This document shows, piece by piece, positions 25,415 to 34,490 of a DNA stretch of 64,000 bases. The stretch spans positions 1 to 64,000 of the forward strand of contig NZ_CAXBIB010000001.1 in the NCBI RefSeq assembly GCF_963975745.1, given 5' to 3'. Position 1 is the stretch's first letter; the number at the start of each line of letters is the position of its first letter. Under the pieces are notes generated by a model. That model made no database searches, was not told the origin of the DNA, and saw only the letters and a list, made by a program, of their open reading frames with translations. A program made the translations under genes and the position numbers. This stretch comes from Parvibaculum sp963975745. Its GTDB lineage: Bacteria; Pseudomonadota; Alphaproteobacteria; Parvibaculales; Parvibaculaceae.

Positions 25415-26206
25415 TCAGGCCTTGAACGCCGGTTCCTTCTTTGTCAGGAAGGATTTGACGCCCTCGGCGAAATTCGGGTGGTCGCCCAGCACGCCCTGGA
25501 CGTCGCGCTCATAGTCGAGCTGTTCGGCATAGCCGTTGCGCGCGCCGGCATCGATCGCCTTGCGGATTTCGCCGAAAGCGTTGGTCGGCCCGTTGGCAAG
25601 CTTGGTGGCGACTGTCATCGCCTCTTCCATCAACGCCGTGTCCTTGACGCATTTCCAGATCAGGCCCCATTCGGCGGCTGTTTCGGCGGGCAGCTTGTCG
25701 CCCGTCAGTGCCAGACCGAGCGCGCGGGCGCGCCCCACAAGGCGCGGCAGGTGCCAGGTACAGCCGAGATCGGGGATCAGGCCGAGCCGCGGTCCGAAGA
25801 CCTGAACGAAGGACGCCGAATGCGAGGCGATGACGATATCGGCCGCAAGTGCGAGGCCGACGCCGCCGCCGGCGGCCACCCCATTGACGGCCGCGACGAT
25901 CGGCTTGGGCAGAGCATAGAGTTCGCGCATCATTGGATTGAAGCCGACGGTCATGCCATGGGCGACCCCTTGGCCGATGGTCATGCCTTCTTCGCGCTGG
26001 CCTTGCGCGGCCAGGTCGGCACCGGCTCAGAAGCCGCGTCCGGAGCCGGTCACGACAAGCACCCGCGCATCGGGATTTTGCGCGACCTCGGCCACGGCGG
26101 CGCGCATATCGGCGATGAGCTGGGTATTGATGCTGTTCAACACCTCAGGCCGGTTCAGCGTCAGCAGGGCGATGCTGTTTTCGATTTCGAGGGTGATGGT
26201 TTCCAT
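25415..26206 (-). pseudogene. PaaG-like enoyl-CoA hydratase/isomerase interrupted by an in-frame TGA
   Basis: Two open segments in the same frame, 26206-26030 and 26026-25415, together encode a complete crotonase of about 263 residues (METITLEIENSIALLTLNRPE... to ...GVKSFLTKKEPAFKA). They are split only by TGA at 26027-26029. At this point the family and the neighbouring paralogue have a Cys codon (GRGFC-GA-L; here GRGF-stop-AGADL), so a single change TGC to TGA explains it. No frameshift is needed. The downstream segment is well conserved (AVNGVAAGGGVGLALAADIVI, RLGLIPDLGCTWHLPRLVG). It may be a recent pseudogene, a sequencing error or, much less likely, UGA recoding. Confidence 0.8.
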
Positions 26207-26345
26207 GTGACGCGCCTTCCCGGATTTCTGGCGAATTCCGCCGTTTCCGGGGCAGCATAGTCGGGCGCCGCCTGTGACGGAAGGCCATGCGAGATGGCGT
26301 CCGTGTGGCCCAATCTTCCGTAGCGTCAATGAATGGAACTTTTGC

Positions 26346-27401
26346 TCAGCCGGCCTTGGCTTCCGGCATGCCGGTTTCGTGCAACTCCGTGATGACACAG
26401 TTCCGGCCTGCATGCTTTGCCGTATAGAGGCAATTGTCCGCGCGCTCGATCAGGCCGGCGCTGGTCTCGCCCGGTCGCAACAGGGCGATTCCCATCGACA
26501 TGGTGACCCGTCCGAGTGACTCGCCCGTGGAGCGTTTGACGAGTTCACGTGCCTGCACTGTTTGCCGAATCTTGTTGGCAATGGCCTCGGCCATCTCGAT
26601 TTCGGTGGCGGGCATGACAATGGCGAACTCCTCGCCGCCGTAACGCGCGACGAAATGCTGTTCCAGCGCGCCGGATTTGAGGCAGTTGGCGACGAGCTTC
26701 AAAACCTGGTCGCCCGTTCGGTGGCCGAATGTATCGTTGAACTTCTTGAAATGGTCGATATCGCCAATGACAAGGCAGAGCGCCTGGCCACTGCTGCTTG
26801 CCGCCGCCATTTCGCGGGCCAGCGCCTCATCGAAAGCCTTGCGGTTGTTGACACCGGTCAGCGCATCGGTACGCGCCTCGCTGTGCGCCTTCGCGAGATT
26901 CTGTTGCAGGTCGTTGAGTTCGCTTTTGGTGGCGTGCAGCGTCTCCTCAAGCTCTGCGCTGCGCTCTTCCATCTTGCGCGACGCTGCGATAATCGCTTCG
27001 ACGGCGTGCGCCACGTCGTTCGGCGTCGACTGGTGGGTCAGCGATTCGCTCGCGGCGCGGACCGACTGGCCGAAAGTGCTCGAGTTGCTCGCAGTCTCCC
27101 CGATGATTTTCAGGATGCGGTCGACTTCGGTGTTCAGTTTTGCACCGGTATCCAGCGTCATGTCGGCCAGCTTGCCTTCGCCCGTGAGGCGCTCGCGCAG
27201 TTCGGCCGTCGCATTCATGTCCAGGGGTTCATGCCGGGCGATCCGGGCATCGATCTCCTTGTTGAGATCGGGCGTGCGGCCGGAGGCATAGTGGAACCAG
27301 ATGGCATAGTTCTCCGGACAGGGGGGAACCCCGTTTTCCGCCATCAGCCGAAGGGCCTCCGCGCTCCATGCCGCGGCAAACTCGATCTCTTCTCCGTTCA
27401 T
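26346..27401 (-). CDS. Diguanylate cyclase (GGDEF)
   Basis: A 351-residue soluble protein that should make cyclic di-GMP. The N-terminal 90 residues (FAAAWSAEALRLMAENGVPP, NYAIWFHYASG) are an unnamed sensor-like part common in front of such domains in alphaproteobacteria. A coiled coil follows (SRKMEERSAELEETLHATKSELNDLQQNLAKAH is the region), then the GGDEF domain with active motif ARYGGEEFAIV and the closing ADNCLYTAKHAGRN. There is no RxxD inhibitory site five residues before GGEEF, so product feedback at that site is not expected. ATG at 27401; GTG at 27410 is an alternative. Confidence 0.88.
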   Translation of the reverse strand: MNGEEIEFAAAWSAEALRLMAENGVPPCPENYAIWFHYASGRTPDLNKEIDARIARHEPLDMNATAELRERLTGEGKLADMTLDTGAKLNTEVDRILKIIGETASNSSTFGQSVRAASESLTHQSTPNDVAHAVEAIIAASRKMEERSAELEETLHATKSELNDLQQNLAKAHSEARTDALTGVNNRKAFDEALAREMAAASSSGQALCLVIGDIDHFKKFNDTFGHRTGDQVLKLVANCLKSGALEQHFVARYGGEEFAIVMPATEIEMAEAIANKIRQTVQARELVKRSTGESLGRVTMSMGIALLRPGETSAGLIERADNCLYTAKHAGRNCVITELHETGMPEAKAG

Positions 27402-27707
27402 ACCGAACACCGTCCCCCACTTGCCGCTTCCGCAACTGCCTCTGTCTTTGGAAACCTAGGTCAATTGGGTTACGTCACTGTAAATCGGTGCGGAAAACCG
27501 CCATTTTTTTGATGTGTCCGCTGCGTTCGGGCCGAAACCGCCCATGGGGGGCCCGTAGGGGGCTCTCAAACGCCTCCGGCTTCTGTATATTTCAGGAAAA
27601 TCGGCGGGCGAATCCAGCAAGGGCTGGAAGGGCCCGGGAGAGTGCGAGCAATAAGGGCCGCCCCCAGGACAGGCCCGAAAAAGGTCGGCGCATCAGGAGG
27701 ATTTCAA
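27402..27707. other. Divergent intergenic region
   Basis: Between the GGDEF gene and the aldehyde dehydrogenase gene lie 306 bases with no supported gene. A short GCGG-aaaa-CCGC hairpin with a T-run lies near 27494-27511. The right end holds the strong Shine-Dalgarno of the dehydrogenase. Confidence 0.5.
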
Positions 27708-29171
27708 ATGAGCTTGGCGGAGCAAACGACCCACGAAACCGACTCGGCAACCATTGGCGCCTCGATCCGGGCGATTCTCGACCGTCAGAAATCGGCACAC
27801 ATCAACGAGGGGCCGGCGAGTGCCGAACGGCGCATTGACTGGATCGACCGCGCCATTGCCCTGATCGTTGACAATCAAAAGGAAATTGCCGAGGCGCTGG
27901 CCTCGGATTTTGGTCATCGCAGCCACGAACAGACATTGCTGACAGACGTCATGGGTTCGATTGGCCCCCTGAAGCATGCAAAGAAACACCTGCGTCAGTG
28001 GATGAAGCCGGAAAAGCGTAAGGTACAGTTCCCGCTCGGGCTGCTTGGCGCCAGGGCACGGGTCGAGTACCAGCCGCTTGGCACGGTTGGTATCATCAGC
28101 CCCTGGAATTTTCCGGTGAACCTGACATGGACGCCGCTGGCCGGCGTTTTTGCCGCCGGCAACCGCGCCATGATCAAGCCGTCGGAATTCACACCGGCGA
28201 CATCGGAATTGATGGCACGAATGCTGCGCTCGGCTTATGACGAAACCGAAGTGGCCGTTGTCACCGGTGGTCCGGCGGTCGGCGAAGCCTTCAGCCGCCA
28301 GCCGTTCGATCATCTGCTTTTCACGGGCGCGACCTCGATTGCCTATCACGTCATGCGCGCCGCCGCCGAGAACCTGGTGCCGCTGACACTGGAGCTCGGT
28401 GGCAAATCGCCGGTGATCGTGTCAAAGACCGCAAAGATGGACGAGACTGCGGCCAAGATCATGACGGGCAAGACGCTCAATGCCGGGCAAATCTGTCTCG
28501 CGCCGGATTATGTCTTTGTGCCCGAGAACCGTGTCGATGAATTTGTCACGGCGGCCCAAAAGTCGGTGACGAAGATGTTTCCGACCATGAAGGACAATCC
28601 CGATTACACATCGATCATCAACCAGCGCCACTATGACCGTATCAACGGCTACATCGAGGATGCGAAGAACAAGGGTGCGAAGCTGGTCGAAATCAATCCA
28701 GCCAACGAGGATTTCAGCCAGCAGCAGGCCCACAAGATTCCGCCGACGCTGGTGCTCAATCCGACCGATGACATGAAGGTCATGCAGGACGAGATCTTCG
28801 GCCCGGTACTCCCGGTCAAGACCTACAAGCATCTCGATGAGGTTCTGGGCTACGTCAATGCCCATGACCGTCCGCTGGGGCTGTATTATTTCGGCGACGA
28901 CCGGAGCGAGGAGCGTACGGTGCTCGATCGCACGACGTCGGGCGGCGTGACCGTCAATGACGTCATCATGCATGTTTCGATGGAGGACCTGCCTTTCGGT
29001 GGCGTTGGTCCGTCGGGCATGGGCGCCTATCACGGCATCGATGGTTTCCGGACCTTCAGCCACGCCAAGGCGGTGTATACGCAGTCCAAGGCAAAGATGG
29101 TCGCGGAAATGTTCCGCCCGCCCTACGGCGACAAGACGCGCAAGATGCTGGCATCGCAGATCAAGAAATAG
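27708..29171 (+). CDS. Coniferyl-aldehyde-type dehydrogenase
   Basis: NAD(P)-dependent aldehyde dehydrogenase, 487 residues, of the coniferyl aldehyde dehydrogenase (CalB-like) subgroup. Supporting stretches are KHAKKHLRQWMKPEKRKV, GTVGIISPWNFPVNLTWTPL, the catalytic Glu in LELGGKSPVIV and catalytic Cys in NAGQICLAPDY, and DLPFGGVGPSGMGAYHG. Members accept aromatic and long aliphatic aldehydes, so the name does not prove coniferyl aldehyde as substrate. A perfect AGGAGG lies 8 bases before the ATG. A strong terminator follows at once, so it is likely a single-gene unit. Confidence 0.88.
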   Translation: MSLAEQTTHETDSATIGASIRAILDRQKSAHINEGPASAERRIDWIDRAIALIVDNQKEIAEALASDFGHRSHEQTLLTDVMGSIGPLKHAKKHLRQWMKPEKRKVQFPLGLLGARARVEYQPLGTVGIISPWNFPVNLTWTPLAGVFAAGNRAMIKPSEFTPATSELMARMLRSAYDETEVAVVTGGPAVGEAFSRQPFDHLLFTGATSIAYHVMRAAAENLVPLTLELGGKSPVIVSKTAKMDETAAKIMTGKTLNAGQICLAPDYVFVPENRVDEFVTAAQKSVTKMFPTMKDNPDYTSIINQRHYDRINGYIEDAKNKGAKLVEINPANEDFSQQQAHKIPPTLVLNPTDDMKVMQDEIFGPVLPVKTYKHLDEVLGYVNAHDRPLGLYYFGDDRSEERTVLDRTTSGGVTVNDVIMHVSMEDLPFGGVGPSGMGAYHGIDGFRTFSHAKAVYTQSKAKMVAEMFRPPYGDKTRKMLASQIKK

Positions 29172-29190
29172 GCTGGAAAATCGGCCAGCG

Positions 29191-29222
29191 AAAAGGGCGG
29201 CTCGTTGGAGCCGCCCTTTTTT
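29191..29222 (+). terminator. Strong intrinsic terminator
   Basis: The 13-bp stem AAAAGGGCGGCTC with loop GTTG is followed by TTTTTT. It lies 20 bases after the aldehyde dehydrogenase stop and could also end the convergent DEAD-box gene. Confidence 0.92.
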
Positions 29223-29243
29223 GTGGAGCACGAGGGCAGGCCA

Positions 29244-30803
29244 TCAGGCCTCTTCGGTTTCGCTTTCCATTTCCTCGTCATTGTCCTTGCTGCCTTTCTT
29301 CGGCAGTTTGACGGCACGCAGCATGAAGGCAGGCACGTGGTCGCCCAGGCCGACGACACGCGGGCCGTCATCCTCGTCCCGGCCGCGTCCGCGGCCACCA
29401 CGCTCGCGCCGAGCCGGTCTGTCGTCGTCGCGCCGGTGTGCTTCGCGGTCTGGTATGTGCGTTTCGGCGGCGGAGGAATCTGCCATGGCAGGTACATCGG
29501 CCGTGGCCTCGGTATCCGAGGCAGGCGTATCAGCCTTCGCCGCCGCTTCCTTGTCCTTCCGCCCGCGCCCGCCGCGCCGTCCACGGCTTCGTTTCTCGGC
29601 CGGCGCTTCTGCTTTGGAGGCGTCCCCATCGGTATCCGCTGCCGGCGCGGCCGGTGTCTCGCCGGGAAGCTCCGGCGCCGATTGTGGCGTCGCGCTGTCC
29701 GGACCAGGAATTGGATTGCCGATCAGTTTTTCGATGGCCGTCAGATATTTTCCATCTTCGCGGGTCGCTAGCGTATAGGCTGTGCCGGCCTTGCCAGCGC
29801 GGCCGGTGCGGCCGATGCGGTGCACATAGTCTTCAGCATGGCTCGGAACGTCATAGTTGAAGACATGGCTGACATCGGGAATGTCGAGGCCGCGCGCGGC
29901 AACGTCGCTGGCGACCAGAAGCCGGATCGTCCCGTTGCGGAAGCCTTCCAGAGTCCGCGTTCGCGTTGCCTGGTCGAGGTCGCCGTGAATGGCGCCGGCT
30001 GACAACCCGCTCTTCGACAGCGCGCGTTCGAGCGTCGAGACGTCGCGCTTGCGATTGCAGAAGATGATGGCGTTCTTGACGTTCTCGTCCTCGATGATCT
30101 TTTGCAGAAGATCGCGCTTGCCGTCGCGCGTCGTCTTGACCAGAACCTGCTTGATCGTCGCGCTGGTGGACGATGTCTTCGACACCTCGACGCGGACCGG
30201 GTTGTGCAGGAAAGTCTCGGTCAGCCGGTGGATTTCCGGCGGCATGGTGGCCGAAAAGAACAAGGTCTGGCGTGTGAACGGGATCTTCTTGCAGATTTCC
30301 TCGATATCGGGGATGAACCCCATGTCGAGCATACGGTCGGCCTCGTCGATGACGAGAATCTGTACACCGGTCAGCAGCACCTTGCCGCGACCGCAATGGT
30401 CGAGCAGACGGCCTGGCGTTGCGATCAGTACGTCGACGCCGCGATCGAGTTTCTTTTCCTGGTCCCCGAAGGAGACGCCGCCAATCAGCAGCGCCATCGA
30501 GAGCTTGTGGTATTTGCCATACTTCTCGAAGTTCTCGGCAACCTGCGCGGCAAGCTCGCGCGTGGGTTCGAGAATGAGCGAGCGCGGCATCCGCGCCTTG
30601 GCGCGACCGCGCGACAGCTTGTCGATCATCGGAAGCGTGAAGGAGGCAGTCTTGCCGGTACCGGTCTGCGCGAGGCCGAGCACGTCACGGCCAGCCAGTA
30701 CATGGGGAATGGCCTCTGCCTGGATCGGCGTCGGCGTTGTGTAGCCGGTTTCGGCTACGGCTTTCAGGACCTCAGGCGTGAGGCCGAGTTCGTCAAATGT
30801 CAT
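29244..30803 (-). CDS. DEAD-box RNA helicase, RhlE-like
   Basis: ATP-dependent RNA helicase of the RhlE group, 519 residues. The helicase core (residues 1-375) has MTFDELGLTPEVLKAV, the Q motif TPIQAEAIPHVL, Walker A AQTGTGKTAS, PTRELAAQV, DEAD in VIDEADRM, SATMP, and the C-terminal domain with ARGLDIPDV and HRIGRTGRAG. The last 145 residues are low-complexity: acidic and Ala-rich, then RSRGRRGGRGRKDKE and RRERGGRGRGRDEDD, which should bind RNA. ATG at 30803. It reads toward the aldehyde dehydrogenase gene and shares its terminator. Role in ribosome assembly or RNA decay in the cold is inferred from the family. Confidence 0.93.
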   Translation of the reverse strand: MTFDELGLTPEVLKAVAETGYTTPTPIQAEAIPHVLAGRDVLGLAQTGTGKTASFTLPMIDKLSRGRAKARMPRSLILEPTRELAAQVAENFEKYGKYHKLSMALLIGGVSFGDQEKKLDRGVDVLIATPGRLLDHCGRGKVLLTGVQILVIDEADRMLDMGFIPDIEEICKKIPFTRQTLFFSATMPPEIHRLTETFLHNPVRVEVSKTSSTSATIKQVLVKTTRDGKRDLLQKIIEDENVKNAIIFCNRKRDVSTLERALSKSGLSAGAIHGDLDQATRTRTLEGFRNGTIRLLVASDVAARGLDIPDVSHVFNYDVPSHAEDYVHRIGRTGRAGKAGTAYTLATREDGKYLTAIEKLIGNPIPGPDSATPQSAPELPGETPAAPAADTDGDASKAEAPAEKRSRGRRGGRGRKDKEAAAKADTPASDTEATADVPAMADSSAAETHIPDREAHRRDDDRPARRERGGRGRGRDEDDGPRVVGLGDHVPAFMLRAVKLPKKGSKDNDEEMESETEEA

Positions 30804-31181
30804 TCAGGAGCCCTGTGCACCAGTGTTGCGCTGCCCGTGGTGGCCCACTTTCAGGGCCCGTGGACGGACCTCCGCGAACGGATCGGGGAGGGTGAGCAGC
30901 AAATGCGCGTTGTTCGACGGTCGCGCTGATCCGCTTCGTTATAGGCGCGGACCATAGGCGCTGCGGTCCAATTGTCAACAGAATGCCCTTGTCAGCGGGC
31001 GTGGCGGGCGTCCCGACCGCCGGTCCGGTGCCATATTCAGCAAAATTGTGACGAAAACGGCGCACCTCTGCCGGTCTTGCGGGCCGCGGGCAGGTCGATT
31101 CGTCACATGCCGATTTCCCGAAAGTTAATGCTTTCGGTCCATCCTTCTGGATCACAGCGGCGAACTGGGCCGATTGCAGGC
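30804..31181. other. Divergent promoter region between helicase and histidine kinase genes
   Basis: These 378 bases hold no supported gene. A TTGACA -35 for the helicase gene lies at 30973-30978 on the minus strand. The open frame from 30972 into the kinase gene has no sign of coding. Confidence 0.6.
30951..30978 (-). promoter_or_regulatory. Candidate housekeeping promoter of the DEAD-box gene
   Basis: On the minus strand TTGACA (perfect -35) is followed after 16 bases by TATGGT. The transcript would have a leader of about 140 bases, which is long and suits cold-shock-type control, but this is a by-eye call. Confidence 0.45.
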
Positions 31182-32294
31182 ATGACCGATCAATTGATGG
31201 ATGAGCCGGAGCGCTTGAGCGATCTGGGACCCATGGACCGCACAGGCCGTGGTTCCCGGCAGGGACTGTTTTCCCTCATCAACCATCTTCTCGGTCGCAT
31301 GCCGATTCTGGCCACCACGACGCTGCTGACCGGTGTCGCGGTGGTTCTGGCCATATCGCTCAACTGGATGCTGGGCCAGATCGGCCTGATCGACTTCACC
31401 TGGCGCATATTCGCCGCGACCGCCATAGTAACCGTTCTCACCGGCTTCCCGATTATCGTCTATTCACAGATCATCATTCGCGAAATCAAGTCTTCGCGCC
31501 GGATGTTGCGCAAGATGACCGAGCGCCTCGCCTGGGCCTTTCACAATGCCGAACGGGCCAATGAGGCGAAGTCGCATTTTCTGGCCAACATGAGTCATGA
31601 ACTCAGGACGCCGTTGAATGCGATCATCGGTTTTTCCGATATCATGCGCAATGAGCGCTTCGGTCCGATGAACAACGAGCGTTATCGCGACTATGCCCGC
31701 GACGTGAATGACAGCGGCATCCATCTGCTCGGGATCATCAACGACATTCTCGATCTGGCGAAGATCGAGGCCGGTCATGCGACGATGGAAGCCGAGAACG
31801 AGTTCGAGATCGACAAGGTGATCGAAAGTGCGGAGCGCATGGTGCGGCCATTGGCCGATACGCGTGGCGTGCATCTCGCCGTCGACATCAACAACGGCCA
31901 TCTGAAACTGTGCGGTGTCGAGCGGATGGTGCGTCAGGTGCTGATCAACGTTCTGTCGAACGCGCTCAAGTTCACCGACCGGAACGGCCTGGTGACTTTG
32001 TCGGCCGAGTATCGACCGCATGGCAGTTTCGTGATCTCGATCGCCGATACCGGCATCGGCATGTCGACCGAAGAGGTCAAGCTGGCGCTGACGCCCTTCG
32101 GTCAGGCCGACAACACGATGACGCGCCAGCAATCGGGCACCGGCCTCGGCCTGCCGCTTGCCAAGGCCATGATGGAACTGCATGGCGGGCGCCTGATGGT
32201 CCGCAGCGAGAAGGGAGCCGGTACGGCCGTGGTTCTGGTTTTCCCGGGCACCCGTGTTGCGACGCCGCCGGTTGAAGCCGCCCTGGCGAGTTGA
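31182..32294 (+). CDS. Membrane sensor histidine kinase (PleC/DivJ-like core)
   Basis: A 370-residue sensor kinase with two membrane segments (about residues 40-62, ILATTTLLTGVAVVLAISLNW, and 72-94, IFAATAIVTVLTGFPIIVYS) and almost no periplasmic loop between. A coiled linker leads to the HisKA domain with NMSHELRTPLNAIIGFSDIM (phospho-His) and the HATPase domain with N box INVLSNALKFTD, G1 IADTGIGM and G2 SGTGLGLPLAK. The core resembles PleC/DivJ-type kinases of alphaproteobacteria. No response regulator is adjacent. ATG at 31182 is preferred; an upstream frame to 30972 lies in the intergenic region. It ends 6 bases from convergent parE. Confidence 0.9.
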   Translation: MTDQLMDEPERLSDLGPMDRTGRGSRQGLFSLINHLLGRMPILATTTLLTGVAVVLAISLNWMLGQIGLIDFTWRIFAATAIVTVLTGFPIIVYSQIIIREIKSSRRMLRKMTERLAWAFHNAERANEAKSHFLANMSHELRTPLNAIIGFSDIMRNERFGPMNNERYRDYARDVNDSGIHLLGIINDILDLAKIEAGHATMEAENEFEIDKVIESAERMVRPLADTRGVHLAVDINNGHLKLCGVERMVRQVLINVLSNALKFTDRNGLVTLSAEYRPHGSFVISIADTGIGMSTEEVKLALTPFGQADNTMTRQQSGTGLGLPLAKAMMELHGGRLMVRSEKGAGTAVVLVFPGTRVATPPVEAALAS

Positions 32295-32300
32295 GAACGC

Positions 32301-34337
32301 TCAGATATCGAGATCGCGCGCGAAGGCCGCGTGTTCCTGAATGAACTGGAAGCGCAACTCGGGTTTGCTGCCCATCAGCCGCTCGATGGCAATCCCGGTT
32401 TCCTTGGCCTCGTCGGCTGGCACGACGACACGCAGCAGCGTGCGCTTGCCGCGCGCCATGGTCGTCTCCTTCAATTGTGCCGGCATCATCTCGCCAAGCC
32501 CCTTGAAGCGGCTGACCTCGACCTTGCCCTTGCCGGTGAATTCCTTTTCGAGCAGTTCGTCCTTGTGCGCATCGTCGCGCGCATAAAGCGTCTTGCCGCC
32601 CTGCGTCAGCTTGTAGAGCGGCGGCGCCGCCATGTAGAGATGCCCCTGCCGGATCAGCTCGGGCAGCTCCCGGTAGAAGAACGTGATCAGCAGCGAGGCG
32701 ATATGCGCGCCGTCGACATCCGCGTCGGTCATGATGATGACCTTGTCGTAGCGCAGATCGGCCTCGCGGTAGTGCGAGCCGGTGCGCACGCCGAGTGCCT
32801 GGATCAGGTCGGAAATCTGCTGGTTCTGGGCAAGCTTGGCGCCGCTGGCGCTGGCGACGTTCAGGATCTTGCCGCGCAGCGGCAGGATCGCCTGGCTGGC
32901 GCGGTCGCGCGCCTGCTTGGCCGAACCGCCGGCCGAGTCGCCTTCGACGATGAAGATTTCCGAGCCATCGGCTGCCGACTGGCTGCAATCGGCGAGCTTG
33001 CCGGGCAGGCGCAATTTCCGCGTCGCGCTCTTGCGCGCCACGTCCTTCTCCTGTCGCCGTCGCATCCGCTCGTCGGCGCGGTCGATCACCCAGTCGAGCA
33101 GCTTGTTGGCCTGTTGCGGCGCCGCCGTCAGCCAGTGGTCGAAATGATCGCCGATGGCCTTCTCGACCAGCCGCTGCGCCTCAGGGCTTGAGAGCTTCTC
33201 CTTGGTCTGGCCCTGGAACTCCGGTTCCCGGATGAACACTGACAGCATCGCACCCGCCGTCCCGATCACGTCGTCGGCCTGGATCTGTCCGGCCTTCCGG
33301 TTGCCCACCATGTCGCCATAGGCCTTGAGGCCCTTCACCAGCGCCGCGCGCAGGCCGGCTTCATGCGTACCGCCTTCGGTCGTCGGCACGGTGTTGCAAT
33401 AGGAGTGGACGAAGCCGTCGCCGCCGCCGAACCACGCGATCGCCCATTCGACAGAGCCGTGGCTGCCGGCCTTCGACACCTTGCCGGTAAAGGCATCGGC
33501 CGTCACCGTGTCGTAGCCTTCGAGCGAGGTCTTGAGATAGTCGACCAGCCCGCCCGGAAAATGCAACACCTCGCTTTGCGGCGTGTCGTCGCCGATCAGC
33601 GCCGCCGCGCAGTTCCAGCGGATTTCGACGCCGCCGAAGAGATAGGCCTTGGAGCGCGCCATCTTGTAGAGACGCTTGGGAATGAACCGCGCGCCCTTGC
33701 CGAAGATCTCGGGATCGGGATGGAAGCTGATGCGCGTGCCGCGCCGGTTATGCACGCGGCCCTGGTCGGTGAGCTTGCCGGTCGGCGTCCCGCGCACATA
33801 GGACTGGGTGTAGAGCGTCTGGTCGCGCGCCACCTCGACCTCGAACCGGTCGGACAGCGCATTGACCACCGACACGCCGACGCCGTGCAATCCGCCCGAC
33901 GTCTCATAGGCCTTGCCGCCGAACTTGCCGCCCGAATGCAGCGTCGTCAGGATCACTTCCAGCGCCGACTTGTTCTTGAATTTCGGATGCGGGTCGACCG
34001 GAATGCCGCGCCCGTTGTCGGCCACGGTCAAGCTGCCATCCGCGTCCAGCGTCACCTCGATCCAGTTGGCATGCCCGGCGACGGCTTCGTCCATCGAGTT
34101 GTCGAGCACTTCGGCGAAGAGATGATGCAGCGCCTTCTCGTCAGTGCCGCCGATATACATGCCAGGCCGCCGTCTGACGGGCTCCAGCCCCTCCAGCACC
34201 TCGATATCCTTGGCCGAATAGGTCCCGTCGCCCTTGGCGGCCCGGGCGGGCGCGGGCTTGCCGGCCTTCGCCGGGCTGGCGGCGACGGAGAAGAGATCGT
34301 CGGTATCGGCTGGTTTGCGCGACTTGGGAGCGGCCAT
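32301..34337 (-). CDS. parE: DNA topoisomerase IV subunit B
   Basis: ATPase subunit of topoisomerase IV, which unlinks daughter chromosomes. The 678-residue product has a GHKL ATPase domain (EVLDNSMDEAVAGHAN, VADNGRGIPVDPHPK, LHGVGVSVVNALS), transducer, TOPRIM with IVEGDSAGGSAKQARDR and DADVDGAHIASLL, and the C-terminal PLYKLTQGGKTLYA and RFKGLGEMMPAQLKETTM. The length without the extra GyrB insertion, and a Ser/Ala-rich N-terminus, point to ParE and not GyrB. ATG at 34337. parC is not in the window. Confidence 0.94.
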   Translation of the reverse strand: MAAPKSRKPADTDDLFSVAASPAKAGKPAPARAAKGDGTYSAKDIEVLEGLEPVRRRPGMYIGGTDEKALHHLFAEVLDNSMDEAVAGHANWIEVTLDADGSLTVADNGRGIPVDPHPKFKNKSALEVILTTLHSGGKFGGKAYETSGGLHGVGVSVVNALSDRFEVEVARDQTLYTQSYVRGTPTGKLTDQGRVHNRRGTRISFHPDPEIFGKGARFIPKRLYKMARSKAYLFGGVEIRWNCAAALIGDDTPQSEVLHFPGGLVDYLKTSLEGYDTVTADAFTGKVSKAGSHGSVEWAIAWFGGGDGFVHSYCNTVPTTEGGTHEAGLRAALVKGLKAYGDMVGNRKAGQIQADDVIGTAGAMLSVFIREPEFQGQTKEKLSSPEAQRLVEKAIGDHFDHWLTAAPQQANKLLDWVIDRADERMRRRQEKDVARKSATRKLRLPGKLADCSQSAADGSEIFIVEGDSAGGSAKQARDRASQAILPLRGKILNVASASGAKLAQNQQISDLIQALGVRTGSHYREADLRYDKVIIMTDADVDGAHIASLLITFFYRELPELIRQGHLYMAAPPLYKLTQGGKTLYARDDAHKDELLEKEFTGKGKVEVSRFKGLGEMMPAQLKETTMARGKRTLLRVVVPADEAKETGIAIERLMGSKPELRFQFIQEHAAFARDLDI

Positions 34338-34490
34338 GAACTCGGAACTTTATGAGAGAGAATCAATCGGGATTGTAGGGCGGGGGGATGGCAGGCGCCA
34401 TGCTGCGGCGTTCAATATCATGTGTCGGAACGGCTTGTCAGCGTAGCCGGATGTGCCACAGTCGGTCATCGCGCAATTCGGGAGAAAACG

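Noticed and set aside
31182..32294. Orphan kinase and GGDEF protein as a two-component pair
   Set aside because: They are separated by two unrelated genes on opposite strands and no response regulator is present.
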